Shown in pieces: positions 1-7,970 of a stretch of 64,000 nt of DNA; within the stretch, counting starts at the first letter, position 1, and each line of letters opens with the position of its first letter. This stretch comes from Olsenella sp. KGMB02461 (lineage in GTDB: Bacteria; Actinomycetota; Coriobacteriia; Coriobacteriales; Atopobiaceae): positions 744,001 through 808,000 of the forward strand of contig NZ_JABAHI010000008.1 of assembly GCF_012584445.1 (NCBI RefSeq), in the 5' to 3' direction. The notes beneath the pieces are model-generated. The model saw only the letters and a program-made list of their open reading frames with translations. It had not been told where the DNA came from and did no database searches. A program made the translations under genes and the position numbers.

Positions 1-3
1 CCC

Positions 4-348
4 ATGGAAACCGCTAACAAGCCCATGTCAGAAGAGTTTTACGCCACCGAAGATGCTGGCATGTTCACCACAGCCATCAACAGCCAAAAGGCTGCCATAG
101 AAGAGGCTGCCTTTAACCTCGTCGAGCAAGCCGAGGCGCTTATCAAGGCCATTGAAGATGGAGACCTGTTGGGAGCCAACAGTGCCGCTTGCTTTGCAGC
201 AGCGGCCTCTGACGACATGATCTATGGAGCCGAGGCACTCACCTATATCTTCTCCCAAACAGATACCTGGGCGCTGAGCGTGGCTTCCGATGCCATGAAG
301 CACGCTCTGGCAGACCATCCCCTGTTCCCCTCATGTCAGGGCAACTGA
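4..348 (+). CDS. Hypothetical phage protein, possibly 5'-truncated
   Basis: Encodes 114 residues from an ATG three bases inside the window, so the true start may lie further upstream. The protein is acidic, alanine-rich and predicted mostly helical, with no transmembrane segment and no motif I recognise. Its stop overlaps the start of the next gene (ATG at 333), the tight packing typical of phage early operons, and the genes that follow are replication functions. I therefore infer an early phage protein of unknown role. The reading frame is real by context and coupling, but the function is unknown. Confidence 0.55.
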   Translation: METANKPMSEEFYATEDAGMFTTAINSQKAAIEEAAFNLVEQAEALIKAIEDGDLLGANSAACFAAAASDDMIYGAEALTYIFSQTDTWALSVASDAMKHALADHPLFPSCQGN

Positions 349-566
349 AGCCCCCAGGAACGCTTCTGACCTCTCATGGGTTCCATCTGGTACGCCGTTT
401 AGGGACCCATGACGTCTATGACGTGCGCTCCTGGGACAACACCTACCACTGCTTCAACCGGCGCTTGCTAGGAAGCTATCAGAGCTTCGCTGGAGCCGCC
501 GCTGCGTTTTTCGCCTGGGTCGACACCGTGGATCCAGTCTTAGAGATTGAGGATGACTATGAGTAA
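333..566 (+). CDS. Small hypothetical phage early protein
   Basis: A 77-residue protein whose ATG overlaps the end of the preceding gene by 16 bases and whose end overlaps the next start at 559. It has a compact, aromatic-rich sequence with two histidines in the N-terminal half and an acidic tail (EIEDDYE). I recognise no family. The overlapping arrangement supports translation as part of the early/replication operon. Role unknown; nothing in the sequence suggests DNA binding or membrane association. Confidence 0.5.
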   Translation: MSGQLKPPGTLLTSHGFHLVRRLGTHDVYDVRSWDNTYHCFNRRLLGSYQSFAGAAAAFFAWVDTVDPVLEIEDDYE

Positions 567-1320
567 GGTCGCTATTCAAGGCGATATGTGGGAGGCATCC
601 TGCCACCTGCCGCCTGAGCAGCAAAAAGCATTCATCTTCGCCCTGGTGCAATACGGTATGGACGGCACCGAGCCTGATGCCGACGAGCCCTGGTACATGG
701 CCTGGGTCTGTTGCCGCGATCGTGTGGCCATGAGCGCCGAGCGCAGCCGCAAGGGTCAAGATGCCGCAAACCGCCAATGGGCCAACAAGAAACCCTCTCG
801 CCAGTCTGCAAAGGGTGATGAAGCCGGCTCCCAGAACACCCAGCAAGGGTCAGATGAGAAACCCATTTTGGACACCCATAATGGGTCGGGTTCACAACCC
901 ATTTTGGGTAGTGCGGATGCTGAGATGAGTAGAGATGAGATGAGAGGAGAAGAGATATTGTCCGGCGAGCCGGACGATCTCGACCACTTCGACGACGCTG
1001 TCAAAGCCGTTGCAGACAACGTCATCTCTCGGCTCAACGACCTTACCCACCAGAGCTTCAGATCCAGGAGCAAGAAGGCCCTGCGGCCCATCGCCGCCCG
1101 GTTACGCGAGGGCTATAGCGAGGCCGATCTTGTCTGCGTGGTCGAAAACCAGTGCCGCCTGTGGCTCCGCGACCAGCGAATGCGCGTCTATCTGCGGCCC
1201 GAGACCCTGTTTGGCCCCAAATGCGAGGGCTACCTCAACGCAGCGAAGATGAGCTCAGGAGGTGTGAGCAATGCCGATGCAGCCGCCTACGACGCAGGAA
1301 TCAGCCTCGTCGCCTACTAG
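559..1320 (+). CDS. Phage replication protein, DUF6291-like N-terminus with Phg_2220_C-type C-terminus
   Basis: A 253-residue protein. The N-terminal ~80 residues (CHLPPEQQKAFIFALVQYG.., then a WCCRDRVAMSAERSRKG stretch) resemble the DUF6291-type N-terminus of phage replisome organisers. A low-complexity linker follows, and the last ~90 residues (RLNDLTHQSFR...RMRVYLRPETLFG...YLN) match the conserved C-terminal domain TIGR02220/Phg_2220_C. Such proteins load the phage replisome at the origin together with a DnaC-like ATPase, which is the next gene. The ATG at 559 is chosen because GAGG lies six bases upstream; ATG 553 and TTG 547 are too close to it. The linker (about 850-950) carries near-repeats of CCCATTTTGG, conceivably an in-gene origin with iterons, but this is only inference. 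Confidence 0.75.
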   Translation: MSKVAIQGDMWEASCHLPPEQQKAFIFALVQYGMDGTEPDADEPWYMAWVCCRDRVAMSAERSRKGQDAANRQWANKKPSRQSAKGDEAGSQNTQQGSDEKPILDTHNGSGSQPILGSADAEMSRDEMRGEEILSGEPDDLDHFDDAVKAVADNVISRLNDLTHQSFRSRSKKALRPIAARLREGYSEADLVCVVENQCRLWLRDQRMRVYLRPETLFGPKCEGYLNAAKMSSGGVSNADAAAYDAGISLVAY

Positions 1321-2095
1321 CGCGCCCATCTGTCCCTTCTGTGGCAGGGAGCGATCCTGGGTGACCCTAGGCCAGTACGGTTTTTGGGCACCTTGCGACT
1401 GCCCGGATGCCCAAGCCCATGACAAGGCCCAAAAAGCCGAGGAGGAACGTGCCAAAGCCGCTGAGCTGGAAGAGGCCAGGCTCCGCCGTTATCGCAGGGC
1501 AGGAATTCCTGAACGCTGGCACTCAGAGCTGGGAAACCCCTACGACCCTGGCGCCCTCTCTATCTGCGCCGCTGCAGTCCAGGGCAAAGGCACCTGGCTG
1601 ATTGGAAAAGTAGGTCTAGGCAAGACCAGGGCGGTCATGGGGGCTGCCATGGCCTACGTGGACCGGGGATCCAGGTCGGCTGGCGAAGGCATGAGCCGGA
1701 TCACCGTGGAGGGCGCCAAGGTCTCCTGCATCACCGAGGAAGACATTCTCAGCGCCGCCGGGTCTGCCTACGGCAAGAAGGATGCTTTCGATGCCTACCT
1801 CGACGAGATTCGCAAGCTGGATCTTCTCGTCATCGACGACCTCGGAAAAGCCAAACCCACTCCCTGGGCGGTGCAGAAGATCTTCGCGGTCATAGACTGC
1901 CGCTACTCGGCCAAAAAGCCGCTCATCGTCACCAGCCAGTACGGTCCCTCAGACCTTATCGCTCGCCTCTCCCAGGAGGGTGAGGACCAGAGCGCCCGAG
2001 CCTTGGTGAGCCGCCTCTGTGCCATGTGCGATCGCAAGCGACTTCAAGGACACGACCATCGTCTGGCAGGTGATGCCCATGTGGCAGGGAACTAA
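1271..2095 (+). CDS. DnaC-like AAA+ helicase loader
   Basis: A 274-residue ATPase that would load the replicative helicase at the phage origin. Visible parts: an N-terminal cysteine cluster (C21-x2-C24 and C42-x-C44) probably binding zinc, a charged helical segment to about residue 75, then the AAA+ core with Walker A GKVGLGKT (112-119) and Walker B LLVIDDLG, followed by the sensor-type VTSQYG motif. The length fits the DnaC/DnaI family. The gene overlaps the upstream replication protein by 50 bases and is preceded by AGGTG. The order replication protein then loader is the standard phage initiation pair. Confidence 0.85.
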   Translation: MPMQPPTTQESASSPTSAPICPFCGRERSWVTLGQYGFWAPCDCPDAQAHDKAQKAEEERAKAAELEEARLRRYRRAGIPERWHSELGNPYDPGALSICAAAVQGKGTWLIGKVGLGKTRAVMGAAMAYVDRGSRSAGEGMSRITVEGAKVSCITEEDILSAAGSAYGKKDAFDAYLDEIRKLDLLVIDDLGKAKPTPWAVQKIFAVIDCRYSAKKPLIVTSQYGPSDLIARLSQEGEDQSARALVSRLCAMCDRKRLQGHDHRLAGDAHVAGN

Positions 2096-2348
2096 TGCCG
2101 AGCTTTGCCGAACCCTCACGGAGCAACTAGTCGACGCTCGCCAGGAAGCCGCCGAGGCTTGGCGGGACAGGGATGCTTGGTACGACAGGGCAGACGAGCT
2201 TGCCTGTGCCTTTGCGGAGAAGAGCCAGAAGCTCGCCCAGGTCAAAGACGATATCTGTCTAGCTCTCTGGGCTTGCGAGAAGTTCGACGACCTTACTCGA
2301 GACGAGCTCGCAGTCATGGTCGAGGCCTGCTTGGGGAAGTGGGTCTGA
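2073..2348 (+). CDS. Hypothetical phage protein between loader and integrase
   Basis: About 91 residues if started at ATG 2073 (ATG 2079 is equally possible, with AGG a better distance upstream). Strongly helical and charged (EAAEAWRDRDAWYDRADELACAFAEKSQ), suggesting a short coiled coil. It overlaps the loader by 23 bases and its TGA overlaps the integrase ATG (TGATG at 2346-2350), so it is translationally coupled to both. No family recognised. Confidence 0.5.
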   Translation: MPMWQGTNAELCRTLTEQLVDARQEAAEAWRDRDAWYDRADELACAFAEKSQKLAQVKDDICLALWACEKFDDLTRDELAVMVEACLGKWV

Positions 2349-3493
2349 TGGCGCCGAAACCCACCCTCACCCTCGAGCCGGATGGCATCTGGAGCGCCAG
2401 GGTCTACCTGGGCACTTCTCCCAACGGCAGGCGGATACGCCCTTATCGGCGGTTCCCGGAGGCCAGAGATCACAAGCAGGCCCAGGCCTTGGCCAAGGCC
2501 TGGGCGGACGATCTCACCGCTCATGGCCATGTGAAAAGCCAACGGATGCGCGACGTGTTGGCCGAGCGTATCTCCAACCTGGAGAAGGCCAAAGCCAGCC
2601 CTCACACCTTGAGGACTTACCGGCTCTATGCCAAGCGCTACGTGAATCCCCGCTTGGGTTCCCGGCTGGCGCCCAGCGTAAGCCCTCAAGACATCGAGGC
2701 GCTCCAGGACGACCTTTTGGAGCACGGTGGCGAGGGTGGCACTCCCCTATCGGTGGGCACCGTGCTTGGAGTGCGCGAGATGCTCTCTGGGGTCTTCAAG
2801 TGGCTGCTGAAGATTGGGGTTATCGACACCAATCCGGTGACTCTCTCCACCTCTATCACGCCTGAGCGCCGAGAAGCCCGATCGCTCACAGGGCATGACT
2901 TGAAGCTGATGGAAGATGCGCTGCAAACTGCCATGGCTTCAGAGGATCCGGCTGAGAGGGCCTTTGGCCGAGGGGTGTGGCTGGCGCTCAGAACCGGCCT
3001 TCGTGTGGGCGAAGTCTGTGCCTTGAGAGGAGCAGACCTGAGGCCCCTCACCCAGGAGGTCCATGTGGGCGGCACAGTGGTCGAGATCGACGGCGTTTGG
3101 AGAAAGCCCAGCCCCAAAAGCGCCAAATCCCAGCGCAACGTGGCGATGACGCCTATGGACTTCGACCAAGTGCGTTCCTGGCAAACAGGAGACCCTGCAG
3201 CCCCGTTGATCTCAGAGGACGGCTCCTGGATGCGCCCTTCTGAGCTATCGGGGTGGTTTCGGACGCTCAAGGTTCGCTTGGGCTTGGATCCATCCCTGAC
3301 GTTTCATAGCCTGCGCCACACCTATGCCACCACTCTGCTTATGGCAGGGGCAGATCCTAAGAGCGTGAGCGAGCAGATGGGCCACGCCGACGTTGCCATC
3401 ACGCTGCGCATCTACGGCCATGTGATACCGGGGCGCGGCGCCCAGCTGGCATCCATGGCGTCGGATGCCTATGAACAAATGAGAAGAGGATGA
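2348..3493 (+). CDS. int: Tyrosine-family site-specific integrase
   Basis: A 381-residue phage integrase of normal length. It has an N-terminal arm-binding-type beta domain (about 1-50), a SAM-like core-binding domain (about 60-160) and a C-terminal catalytic domain with Arg219 (TGLRVGE), His320-x-x-Arg323 (HSLRH), His346 (MGHA) and nucleophile Tyr356 (RIYGHV). The start is the ATG overlapping the previous stop; a longer open frame reaches back to 2105 but reads through the upstream gene in another frame, so I reject it. The enzyme would integrate and excise the prophage. It lies about 23 kb from the tRNA-Leu that looks like the attachment target, instead of beside it, which is unusual. Confidence 0.93.
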   Translation: MAPKPTLTLEPDGIWSARVYLGTSPNGRRIRPYRRFPEARDHKQAQALAKAWADDLTAHGHVKSQRMRDVLAERISNLEKAKASPHTLRTYRLYAKRYVNPRLGSRLAPSVSPQDIEALQDDLLEHGGEGGTPLSVGTVLGVREMLSGVFKWLLKIGVIDTNPVTLSTSITPERREARSLTGHDLKLMEDALQTAMASEDPAERAFGRGVWLALRTGLRVGEVCALRGADLRPLTQEVHVGGTVVEIDGVWRKPSPKSAKSQRNVAMTPMDFDQVRSWQTGDPAAPLISEDGSWMRPSELSGWFRTLKVRLGLDPSLTFHSLRHTYATTLLMAGADPKSVSEQMGHADVAITLRIYGHVIPGRGAQLASMASDAYEQMRRG

Positions 3494-3496
3494 ACT

Positions 3497-3934
3497 ATGG
3501 AAGAGAAAGAACGGATCTGGATCGTGAGCGCCTGCAGGCGCGAGGTCGATGAAGGCGAGCAGGTCGAGGTCTGGCCTGCCATGGCATTCAAAGATGCTGA
3601 GGCCGCAAGCCTGTGGGTCAAAGAGAAAGGTTCTGTGGACGGCGCGTTCTTCTACCAACTTCGATGGAGTTGCCCCCTCGACGTCGAGGTGGCAGGCTCT
3701 GCCGTGCATAACCCAAGCCACTATGAGCGCGGAGGTCTTCGCTGCGACCAGGTGATGGGCGCCATGCTCTCCCCTGAAGAGCAGGCTGGCTATTGGTATG
3801 GGTGTGCCGTGAAGTACGTCTGGCGTTGGCCCAGCAAATATGAGGACAAAGATCGCCAGATTGAAGACATCGACAAGGCAATCGAGTGCCTCTCTCGCCT
3901 TAAGGCGGTGGTTGGCCATGGCAATTCCCGGTGA
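3497..3934 (+). CDS. DUF3310 (SaV-like) phage protein
   Basis: A 145-residue protein. The second half carries the DUF3310 signature: VHNPSHYERGGLRCDQVMGAM then YWYGCAVKYVWRWPSKY..DKDRQIEDIDKAIECLSRL. The family is common in phages and binds nucleotide-like ligands by homology, but its biological role is not established. The N-terminal ~60 residues are a separate small alpha/beta region. It starts three bases after the integrase stop with GAAGAGGA as ribosome site, so it is co-transcribed with int. Confidence 0.75.
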   Translation: MEEKERIWIVSACRREVDEGEQVEVWPAMAFKDAEAASLWVKEKGSVDGAFFYQLRWSCPLDVEVAGSAVHNPSHYERGGLRCDQVMGAMLSPEEQAGYWYGCAVKYVWRWPSKYEDKDRQIEDIDKAIECLSRLKAVVGHGNSR

Positions 3935-4124
3935 GGCCTGGTGTTGGATATGCGCCCGCTCTTGGGAGGACGTGGAGGGAGACCTTCACTGCGACAGAGA
4001 TGGAAGCCCGATCCCGCCTAGGGACGAGATTTTGAGAGCTCAGCATTGCGGCTGCTTTCTAAGCCCAGCGGACAAGGAGGAGGAAAAGGATGCAAAAGAC
4101 CCTGAAACGCAGCCCTCTTCGTGA
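3918..4124 (+). CDS. Small Cys-rich phage protein, possible zinc ribbon
   Basis: A 68-residue protein whose ATG lies within the end of the DUF3310 gene (17-base overlap). It contains C-x2-C (WCWICARS), a further Cys-x5-... (DLHCDRD) and an HCGC motif, a plausible small zinc-binding fold, then an acidic lysine-rich tail. No family assigned. The stop overlaps the next gene start at 4090, supporting translation in the same operon. Confidence 0.5.
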   Translation: MAIPGEAWCWICARSWEDVEGDLHCDRDGSPIPPRDEILRAQHCGCFLSPADKEEEKDAKDPETQPSS

Positions 4125-4296
4125 TCGCTGGCGGCGCTGGAAGGCTTCCGGCATCCCGATGACCGTGCGTCTATCCTGGGCGTTGGAAGACGCCTCTGTC
4201 ACCCATCCGGTGCTTACAGCCTTATTCCTGGCAATCCTTGTGGCAGCTGCAGGATGGCTTTTGGTCACTCTGGTCATGATCCTAAGGCATCCCTAG
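4090..4296 (+). CDS. Small single-pass membrane protein
   Basis: A 68-residue protein with a very basic N-terminus (KTLKRSPLRDRWRRWKASG) and one C-terminal hydrophobic helix of about 22 residues (TALFLAILVAAAGWLLVTLVMIL). Positive-inside topology predicts a cytoplasmic N-terminus. It is the last gene before a strong terminator. In this position it could be a small superinfection-exclusion or host-takeover peptide, but nothing in the sequence proves that. Confidence 0.5.
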   Translation: MQKTLKRSPLRDRWRRWKASGIPMTVRLSWALEDASVTHPVLTALFLAILVAAAGWLLVTLVMILRHP

Positions 4297-4311
4297 ATTC
4301 TCGATGTGCAA

Positions 4312-4342
4312 GCCCTAGCATTTAGCTAGGGCATATTTTTTT
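4312..4342 (+). terminator. Rho-independent terminator closing the early/int operon
   Basis: Perfect 8-bp stem GCCCTAGC / GCTAGGGC with loop ATTTA, followed by ATATTTTTTT. It sits 15 bases after the membrane-peptide gene and isolates the upstream operon from the RloAB cassette. Confidence 0.9.
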
Positions 4343-4362
4343 GGCTCGTATGTTACTGCAAA

Positions 4363-4394
4363 TTGACGTAATATCTACCATGTACTCTTATATT
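4363..4394 (+). promoter_or_regulatory. Possible promoter of the rloAB cassette
   Basis: TTGACG (4363-4368) resembles a -35 box. Seventeen bases downstream is TCTTAT (4386-4391), a weak -10; TATATT at 4389 is a better match but at 20-base spacing. The whole 4343-4485 stretch is conspicuously AT-rich relative to the phage genes. The cassette follows a terminator, so a promoter must lie in this gap; the exact boxes are uncertain. Confidence 0.4.
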
Positions 4395-4485
4395 TTGCAT
4401 TTTTTTGCGGAATACTAAGTTATAGGAATATATAATTGCCGGGAATGAACTGTAAACACCGAATGCAAGCAGGAAAGGCACTGAC

Positions 4486-5850
4486 ATGCTGCGCGACTTC
4501 AGCTTCGCAAATTTCAGAAGCTTCCGAGATGAACAGTACTTCTCAATGACCCGCACAAAAGCTGCCATGAAGCGTCAAACAACCAAATGGCCAATCTCAG
4601 ATATATCTTGCATTGCTAGTGTCTATGGTTCTAATGCTTCCGGAAAGACGGCATTCTGCAATGCTCTCCCCTATCTCGCCTTATTTATAGAGCGCGGCTT
4701 TTCCCAGGAGCATCCATTATCGCTTTTCAAACCGTTTCTCCTAAACAGTCATTCAAAGACCGATCCTATGTCATTTCTTGTTGATTTCTCGATATCAGGC
4801 AATCGATACCGCTATGAGATCGACCTGACTGCCGGTAGCGTATCCTTTGAGTCTCTAAGGAGGTACAACGGCCCCACAAATCGCACGCAGAGGGTATTCG
4901 AAAGGGCTTTGAAAGAAGATCGCTCCTTCAAGTTTTTGTACGGGAAAAACTTCAAAGGCCAGAAAAGGGCGGCTGAGGCAATGACGAGAAATGACGTCGC
5001 GTACCTCTCTGTCCTTCATAAGACAAATTGTAAAAGTGTCGAAGAGGCCTACTCCTTCTTTAGTGACCAAGTAGTCTTTCTCGATGCCTTGTTCTATGAG
5101 AGAGAGCTAGATCAAATCGCTGAGCGCCTCTCCGACGATGCTTGGTACGCGAACGCCCTCTCGACGATCGTTTCTCAGGCAGACCTTGGTATCAGTGTTA
5201 TGGAAACAAAAGGCTTCTTTGATGCGATCCGATCGCAAGACGGAGAAGCTTTCGATGGCTTCGCCAAGGGGGTAGCAGGAATTACGGGCCCCAATGCCAC
5301 AGCCGCCGAGCGTGAAAAGCGCACCCAAGAAATATGCGAACTTCTCACGCAACCAGTCAAGGAACTAGTGTTCACTCATAGGGGAGCAGACGGTTATACG
5401 GCAGAGTTCTCTCGAGACGACGAGTCGAACGGCACTCTGTCGATGCTCGCCTTCTTCTCGATTGCCCTAAAACTTCTGGCTGTACCTACTGTCGCCTTTG
5501 TTGACGAGATTGATACCAGTCTCCATCCCACCTACGTAGAGGAGCTCGTAAGACTTTATAAAGACCCGGCAACGAATCCTTGCCAATCCCAGTTAATATT
5601 CACCACCCATGATGTCTCGCTGATCACCAAGTCAGGCGCCGATGAGCCTGTCATCGATCCAGATCAGATCTGGTTTGTCGAGAAAACCTCCGAGGGCGCT
5701 TCAGAGCTCTTCCCAGCTACATCGCTCAATCCTAGGTGGGAAGAGAACTTCGGACGCAATTATCTTCATGGCGTCTACGGCGCCATACCTCGACCCGACT
5801 TTCATAGCGCCTTTGCTCGTGCCCTTCAATGCGAGGATACCCGACAATGA
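4486..5850 (+). CDS. rloA: RloA-like AAA15/AAA21 ABC-type ATPase (defence)
   Basis: A 454-residue ATPase of the AAA15/AAA21 (OLD/RloA) family. Visible: the N-terminal DFSFANFRSFRDEQ motif that opens this family, Walker A GSNASGKT (48-55), an ABC-signature-like region before SNGTLSML, Walker B VAFVDEID (336-343) with the SLHP D-loop segment, and the H-loop histidine His375 (FTTHD). Such ATPases sense infection or sequester a partner effector. Here the partner is the overlapping rloB gene (ATGA overlap at 5847). Start chosen at the ATG preceded by AGGAAAG. Base composition is more AT-rich than the flanking phage genes, pointing to transfer as a cassette. Confidence 0.88.
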   Translation: MLRDFSFANFRSFRDEQYFSMTRTKAAMKRQTTKWPISDISCIASVYGSNASGKTAFCNALPYLALFIERGFSQEHPLSLFKPFLLNSHSKTDPMSFLVDFSISGNRYRYEIDLTAGSVSFESLRRYNGPTNRTQRVFERALKEDRSFKFLYGKNFKGQKRAAEAMTRNDVAYLSVLHKTNCKSVEEAYSFFSDQVVFLDALFYERELDQIAERLSDDAWYANALSTIVSQADLGISVMETKGFFDAIRSQDGEAFDGFAKGVAGITGPNATAAEREKRTQEICELLTQPVKELVFTHRGADGYTAEFSRDDESNGTLSMLAFFSIALKLLAVPTVAFVDEIDTSLHPTYVEELVRLYKDPATNPCQSQLIFTTHDVSLITKSGADEPVIDPDQIWFVEKTSEGASELFPATSLNPRWEENFGRNYLHGVYGAIPRPDFHSAFARALQCEDTRQ

Positions 5851-6482
5851 GCAGAAAAAGGCTGGAACGTGGTCGAGAGCAAAACAGGAAAAGGGCACGT
5901 ATCCCTCGAGCCCTTGCTGTTGTATGCGGCGAGGTTACAGAGAAGGAGTATTTCGACCAGCTTGGAAAAGAACTCGGGGTGGTAATCTCTGTCAAGTCAC
6001 AAGGGCTAGATCCAATTGCTCTTGCGACTTACGCTGCCGAGCTATGGCGCCGAGAGAGGAGCGAAATCAGAGCCTCCAGTGATGACGGCTTTAAAGTCGT
6101 CCTGGTTGTGGCTGATGTTGATGATTACAGCCCAGATCAGTTGAGAGAGGCTGCAAGGATATGCAAACAGAAAGGCATGGTGCTCGTTCTGTCCAACCCA
6201 TGTTTCGAGGTCTGGCTTATAGATCACTTGGAGCCATGCCCAGATTCTATTTGCACGGCGCGTTCGGCACAACAGCGGGCGTTATCCAATAGAATCCTCT
6301 GCGGCAAAGGCAACAAAAACATTGTCAAAGAAACCATTGAGGGTAATCTTGACATCGCTCTGCAGAATGCTTGGAAACACAACACTGCCGAGCGAGAAGA
6401 CAGGCGCAGGCGCCTCGACACCACAGACTTCGGCCCTTGGACCGACATGCCTACTGCCGTTGAAGCCCTGCGCCTGCTCTGA
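5847..6482 (+). CDS. rloB: RloB-like protein, TOPRIM-type effector partner of RloA
   Basis: A 211-residue RloB family protein. A basic N-terminus (RKRLERGREQNRKRARIPRA) precedes VCGEVTEKEYF with Glu29, then VVADVDDYS (Asp90, Asp92, Asp93) and the family-typical SNPCFEVWLIDH (117-127). The Glu plus DxD spacing fits a minimal TOPRIM-like nuclease centre. ATG 5847 overlaps the rloA stop; an upstream in-frame ATG at 5829 is less likely because it lacks this coupling. Paired ATPase and TOPRIM genes resemble split OLD or PARIS-type defence. RloA/RloB were first noted as ORFs linked to type I restriction loci; no hsd genes are present here. Confidence 0.85.
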   Translation: MSRKRLERGREQNRKRARIPRALAVVCGEVTEKEYFDQLGKELGVVISVKSQGLDPIALATYAAELWRRERSEIRASSDDGFKVVLVVADVDDYSPDQLREAARICKQKGMVLVLSNPCFEVWLIDHLEPCPDSICTARSAQQRALSNRILCGKGNKNIVKETIEGNLDIALQNAWKHNTAEREDRRRRLDTTDFGPWTDMPTAVEALRLL

Positions 6483-6494
6483 TGCAGCTCGACC

Positions 6495-6520
6495 AGCCCC
6501 GACCCTACGTTGGGGCTTTT
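6495..6520 (+). terminator. Terminator after rloB
   Basis: AGCCCC (6495-6500) pairs with GGGGCT (6512-6517), extended by A-T and G-T pairs inside, followed by TTTT. It ends the defence cassette 12 bases after the rloB stop. Confidence 0.75.
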
Positions 6521-6877
6521 CCATGGTCCAGCACCGTGCTTCAGATAAGCTTATGTGCTGCGATGTCCATGTGCCAGAAATGTGCCAGATAAACCTTTGA
6601 TATTGAACCCTAAAGAAGCCATAAACTCCCAGCACAAGGCAGCAAAACTAAGCACTTGGCTGACTGCCCCGTTGGATAACGTCTACTTATACAAAAATAC
6701 CCCGAAACACATAGATGCTCAAACTTGTTAATCGCTTTCCAGATGTTGATAACAACTGCACTCTTGTCATCATTTGTGCTTTAGAGGTTGTGGGCAGGCA
6801 AGAGCATTCAGAACGTTAACCTCGGGTTATAATTAGTTTTCAACAAGCGCATACAGGAAGTCACCTAAGGAGCACCT
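6521..6877. other. AT-rich gene-free interval with a candidate promoter
   Basis: About 360 bases with no credible gene, AT-rich compared with the phage structural genes. Near its end TATAAT (6828-6833) is a perfect -10 box, with the weak -35 CATTCA (6805-6810) at 17-base spacing, leading to the gene at 6878. GTTGATAACAAC at about 6745 is a small inverted repeat that could bind a regulator. I see no tRNA or riboswitch. Confidence 0.5.
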
Positions 6878-7417
6878 ATGGGTCAAGACCGTCAATTCCT
6901 CAGCCCTGCTCGCGATTTCTTTGCTGAAGTGAGAACGGCTGCAGAAGAGCTCGAACGCACCAACAGGCAGCTCGATGCTTTGCAGCTACACATCAACGAC
7001 GGCGGCAACTCTCTGACCCCCAGGGTCGTCTCATCCCCTTCCGACGTCGACGGATCCCTGAAGATAGCAGGCAGGATGGACAGGCAAGCCATGCTTGAAG
7101 CCAGAAGGAAACGCTTTCAAAACAAGATAAGCTATGCCGAGCACCTGCTCTACGGTGACGATGGATGCGGCGGGGTCGCCGCAGGCTGTTCCGATGTGGC
7201 CGCCGATGTGTGCTGGATGCGAGACTGCATGTTGTCGACCTGGGACTCCATAAGCAAGGTCACCGAGCTGTCGAGAACACGCTGCCGAGATCTCAGAGAG
7301 GCGGCCATGGACTACCTCGACAGCGTCGGACTTGATGGCTCGGGACGCAAGCTATGCGGGCCTGTAGAGCACGTCACTTGCCGCTCCTGGCAAGAAAGGC
7401 CACAAGCGCCAAATTAA
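6878..7417 (+). CDS. Hypothetical phage protein with coiled-coil N-terminus
   Basis: A 179-residue protein with a helical N-terminus (DFFAEVRTAAEELERTNRQLDALQLHI), several cysteines in the middle and C-terminal part and no recognised domain. The ATG has a good ribosome site (AAGGAG) and a TATAAT box about 45 bases upstream, so it is probably the first gene of its own transcript. It sits between the defence cassette and the packaging genes. A regulator of late transcription or a third cassette component are both possible, but neither can be shown. Confidence 0.55.
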   Translation: MGQDRQFLSPARDFFAEVRTAAEELERTNRQLDALQLHINDGGNSLTPRVVSSPSDVDGSLKIAGRMDRQAMLEARRKRFQNKISYAEHLLYGDDGCGGVAAGCSDVAADVCWMRDCMLSTWDSISKVTELSRTRCRDLREAAMDYLDSVGLDGSGRKLCGPVEHVTCRSWQERPQAPN

Positions 7418-7511
7418 ACCGAGTTTTACAAAAGAAACCAAAAGAAGTCATGAGCGACCATGAAAACCAGCGATATTCGTGATATCTATAAGCTGTCGCA
7501 GACGAGCACCC

Positions 7512-7545
7512 GGGCACCTAGAGAGATCACCTAGGGGCCCTTTTT
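7512..7545 (+). terminator. Terminator upstream of the HNH/terminase module
   Basis: GGGCACCTAG (7512-7521) and CTAGGGGCCC (7531-7540) form a 10-bp stem with one mismatch, followed by TTTTT. It separates the 6878 transcription unit from the packaging operon. Confidence 0.75.
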
Positions 7546-7616
7546 AGTTAATGGGCCCTCCCCTCTCGACAACCACCCACCCCCTCACAATCTAGCTGGC
7601 CCACGATGGAGGGCGC

Positions 7617-7970
7617 ATGCCGACGAATCCTCGCACCTCGAACGGCCACGCACGCAGGGAGAACCGCAGGTGGCTTGCTTCCCTGGGCCTCGAATGCGCG
7701 ATCTGCGGCAAGCCTATCGACTACTCGCTGCCTGCCGGAGACCCTTATGCCTTCGAGATGGACGAGTGCGTGCCTGTCTCGAAGTTCTGGCTGCGCCTCT
7801 ACAACGAGCAGCAGCAGTGCTGGTGCGGCCCTTACGACTCGGCAAAGCAGGCGGCGCTTTCAAGGGAGAACATGAGGGCGACTCACAGGCATTGCAACCG
7901 CGAGCGCTCGAACAACGTGGATGTTCCAAAAGATCCAAGTGTCCAAATCTTCAGATCTCAGGAGTGGTGA
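7617..7970 (+). CDS. HNH endonuclease
   Basis: A 117-residue phage HNH nuclease. It has a zinc-binding CAICG (C-x2-C), an acidic mid-section (FEMDECVPVSKF) and the C-terminal NMRATHRHCNRERSN motif typical of HNH proteins encoded beside terminases. In cos-packaging phages this nuclease assists terminase in cutting concatemers. GGAGGG lies six bases before the ATG. Its position directly upstream of the small terminase supports this role. Confidence 0.85.
   Translation: MPTNPRTSNGHARRENRRWLASLGLECAICGKPIDYSLPAGDPYAFEMDECVPVSKFWLRLYNEQQQCWCGPYDSAKQAALSRENMRATHRHCNRERSNNVDVPKDPSVQIFRSQEW

Noticed and set aside
2105-2347. N-terminal extension of the integrase
   Set aside because: The extension reads a different frame of the upstream gene and is Arg/Ser-rich without homology; the TGATG junction at 2346 gives a clear start.
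7460-7534. 24-codon micro-ORF (MKTSDIRDIYKLSQ...)
   Set aside because: No ribosome site and its end is inside the terminator stem; may be chance.
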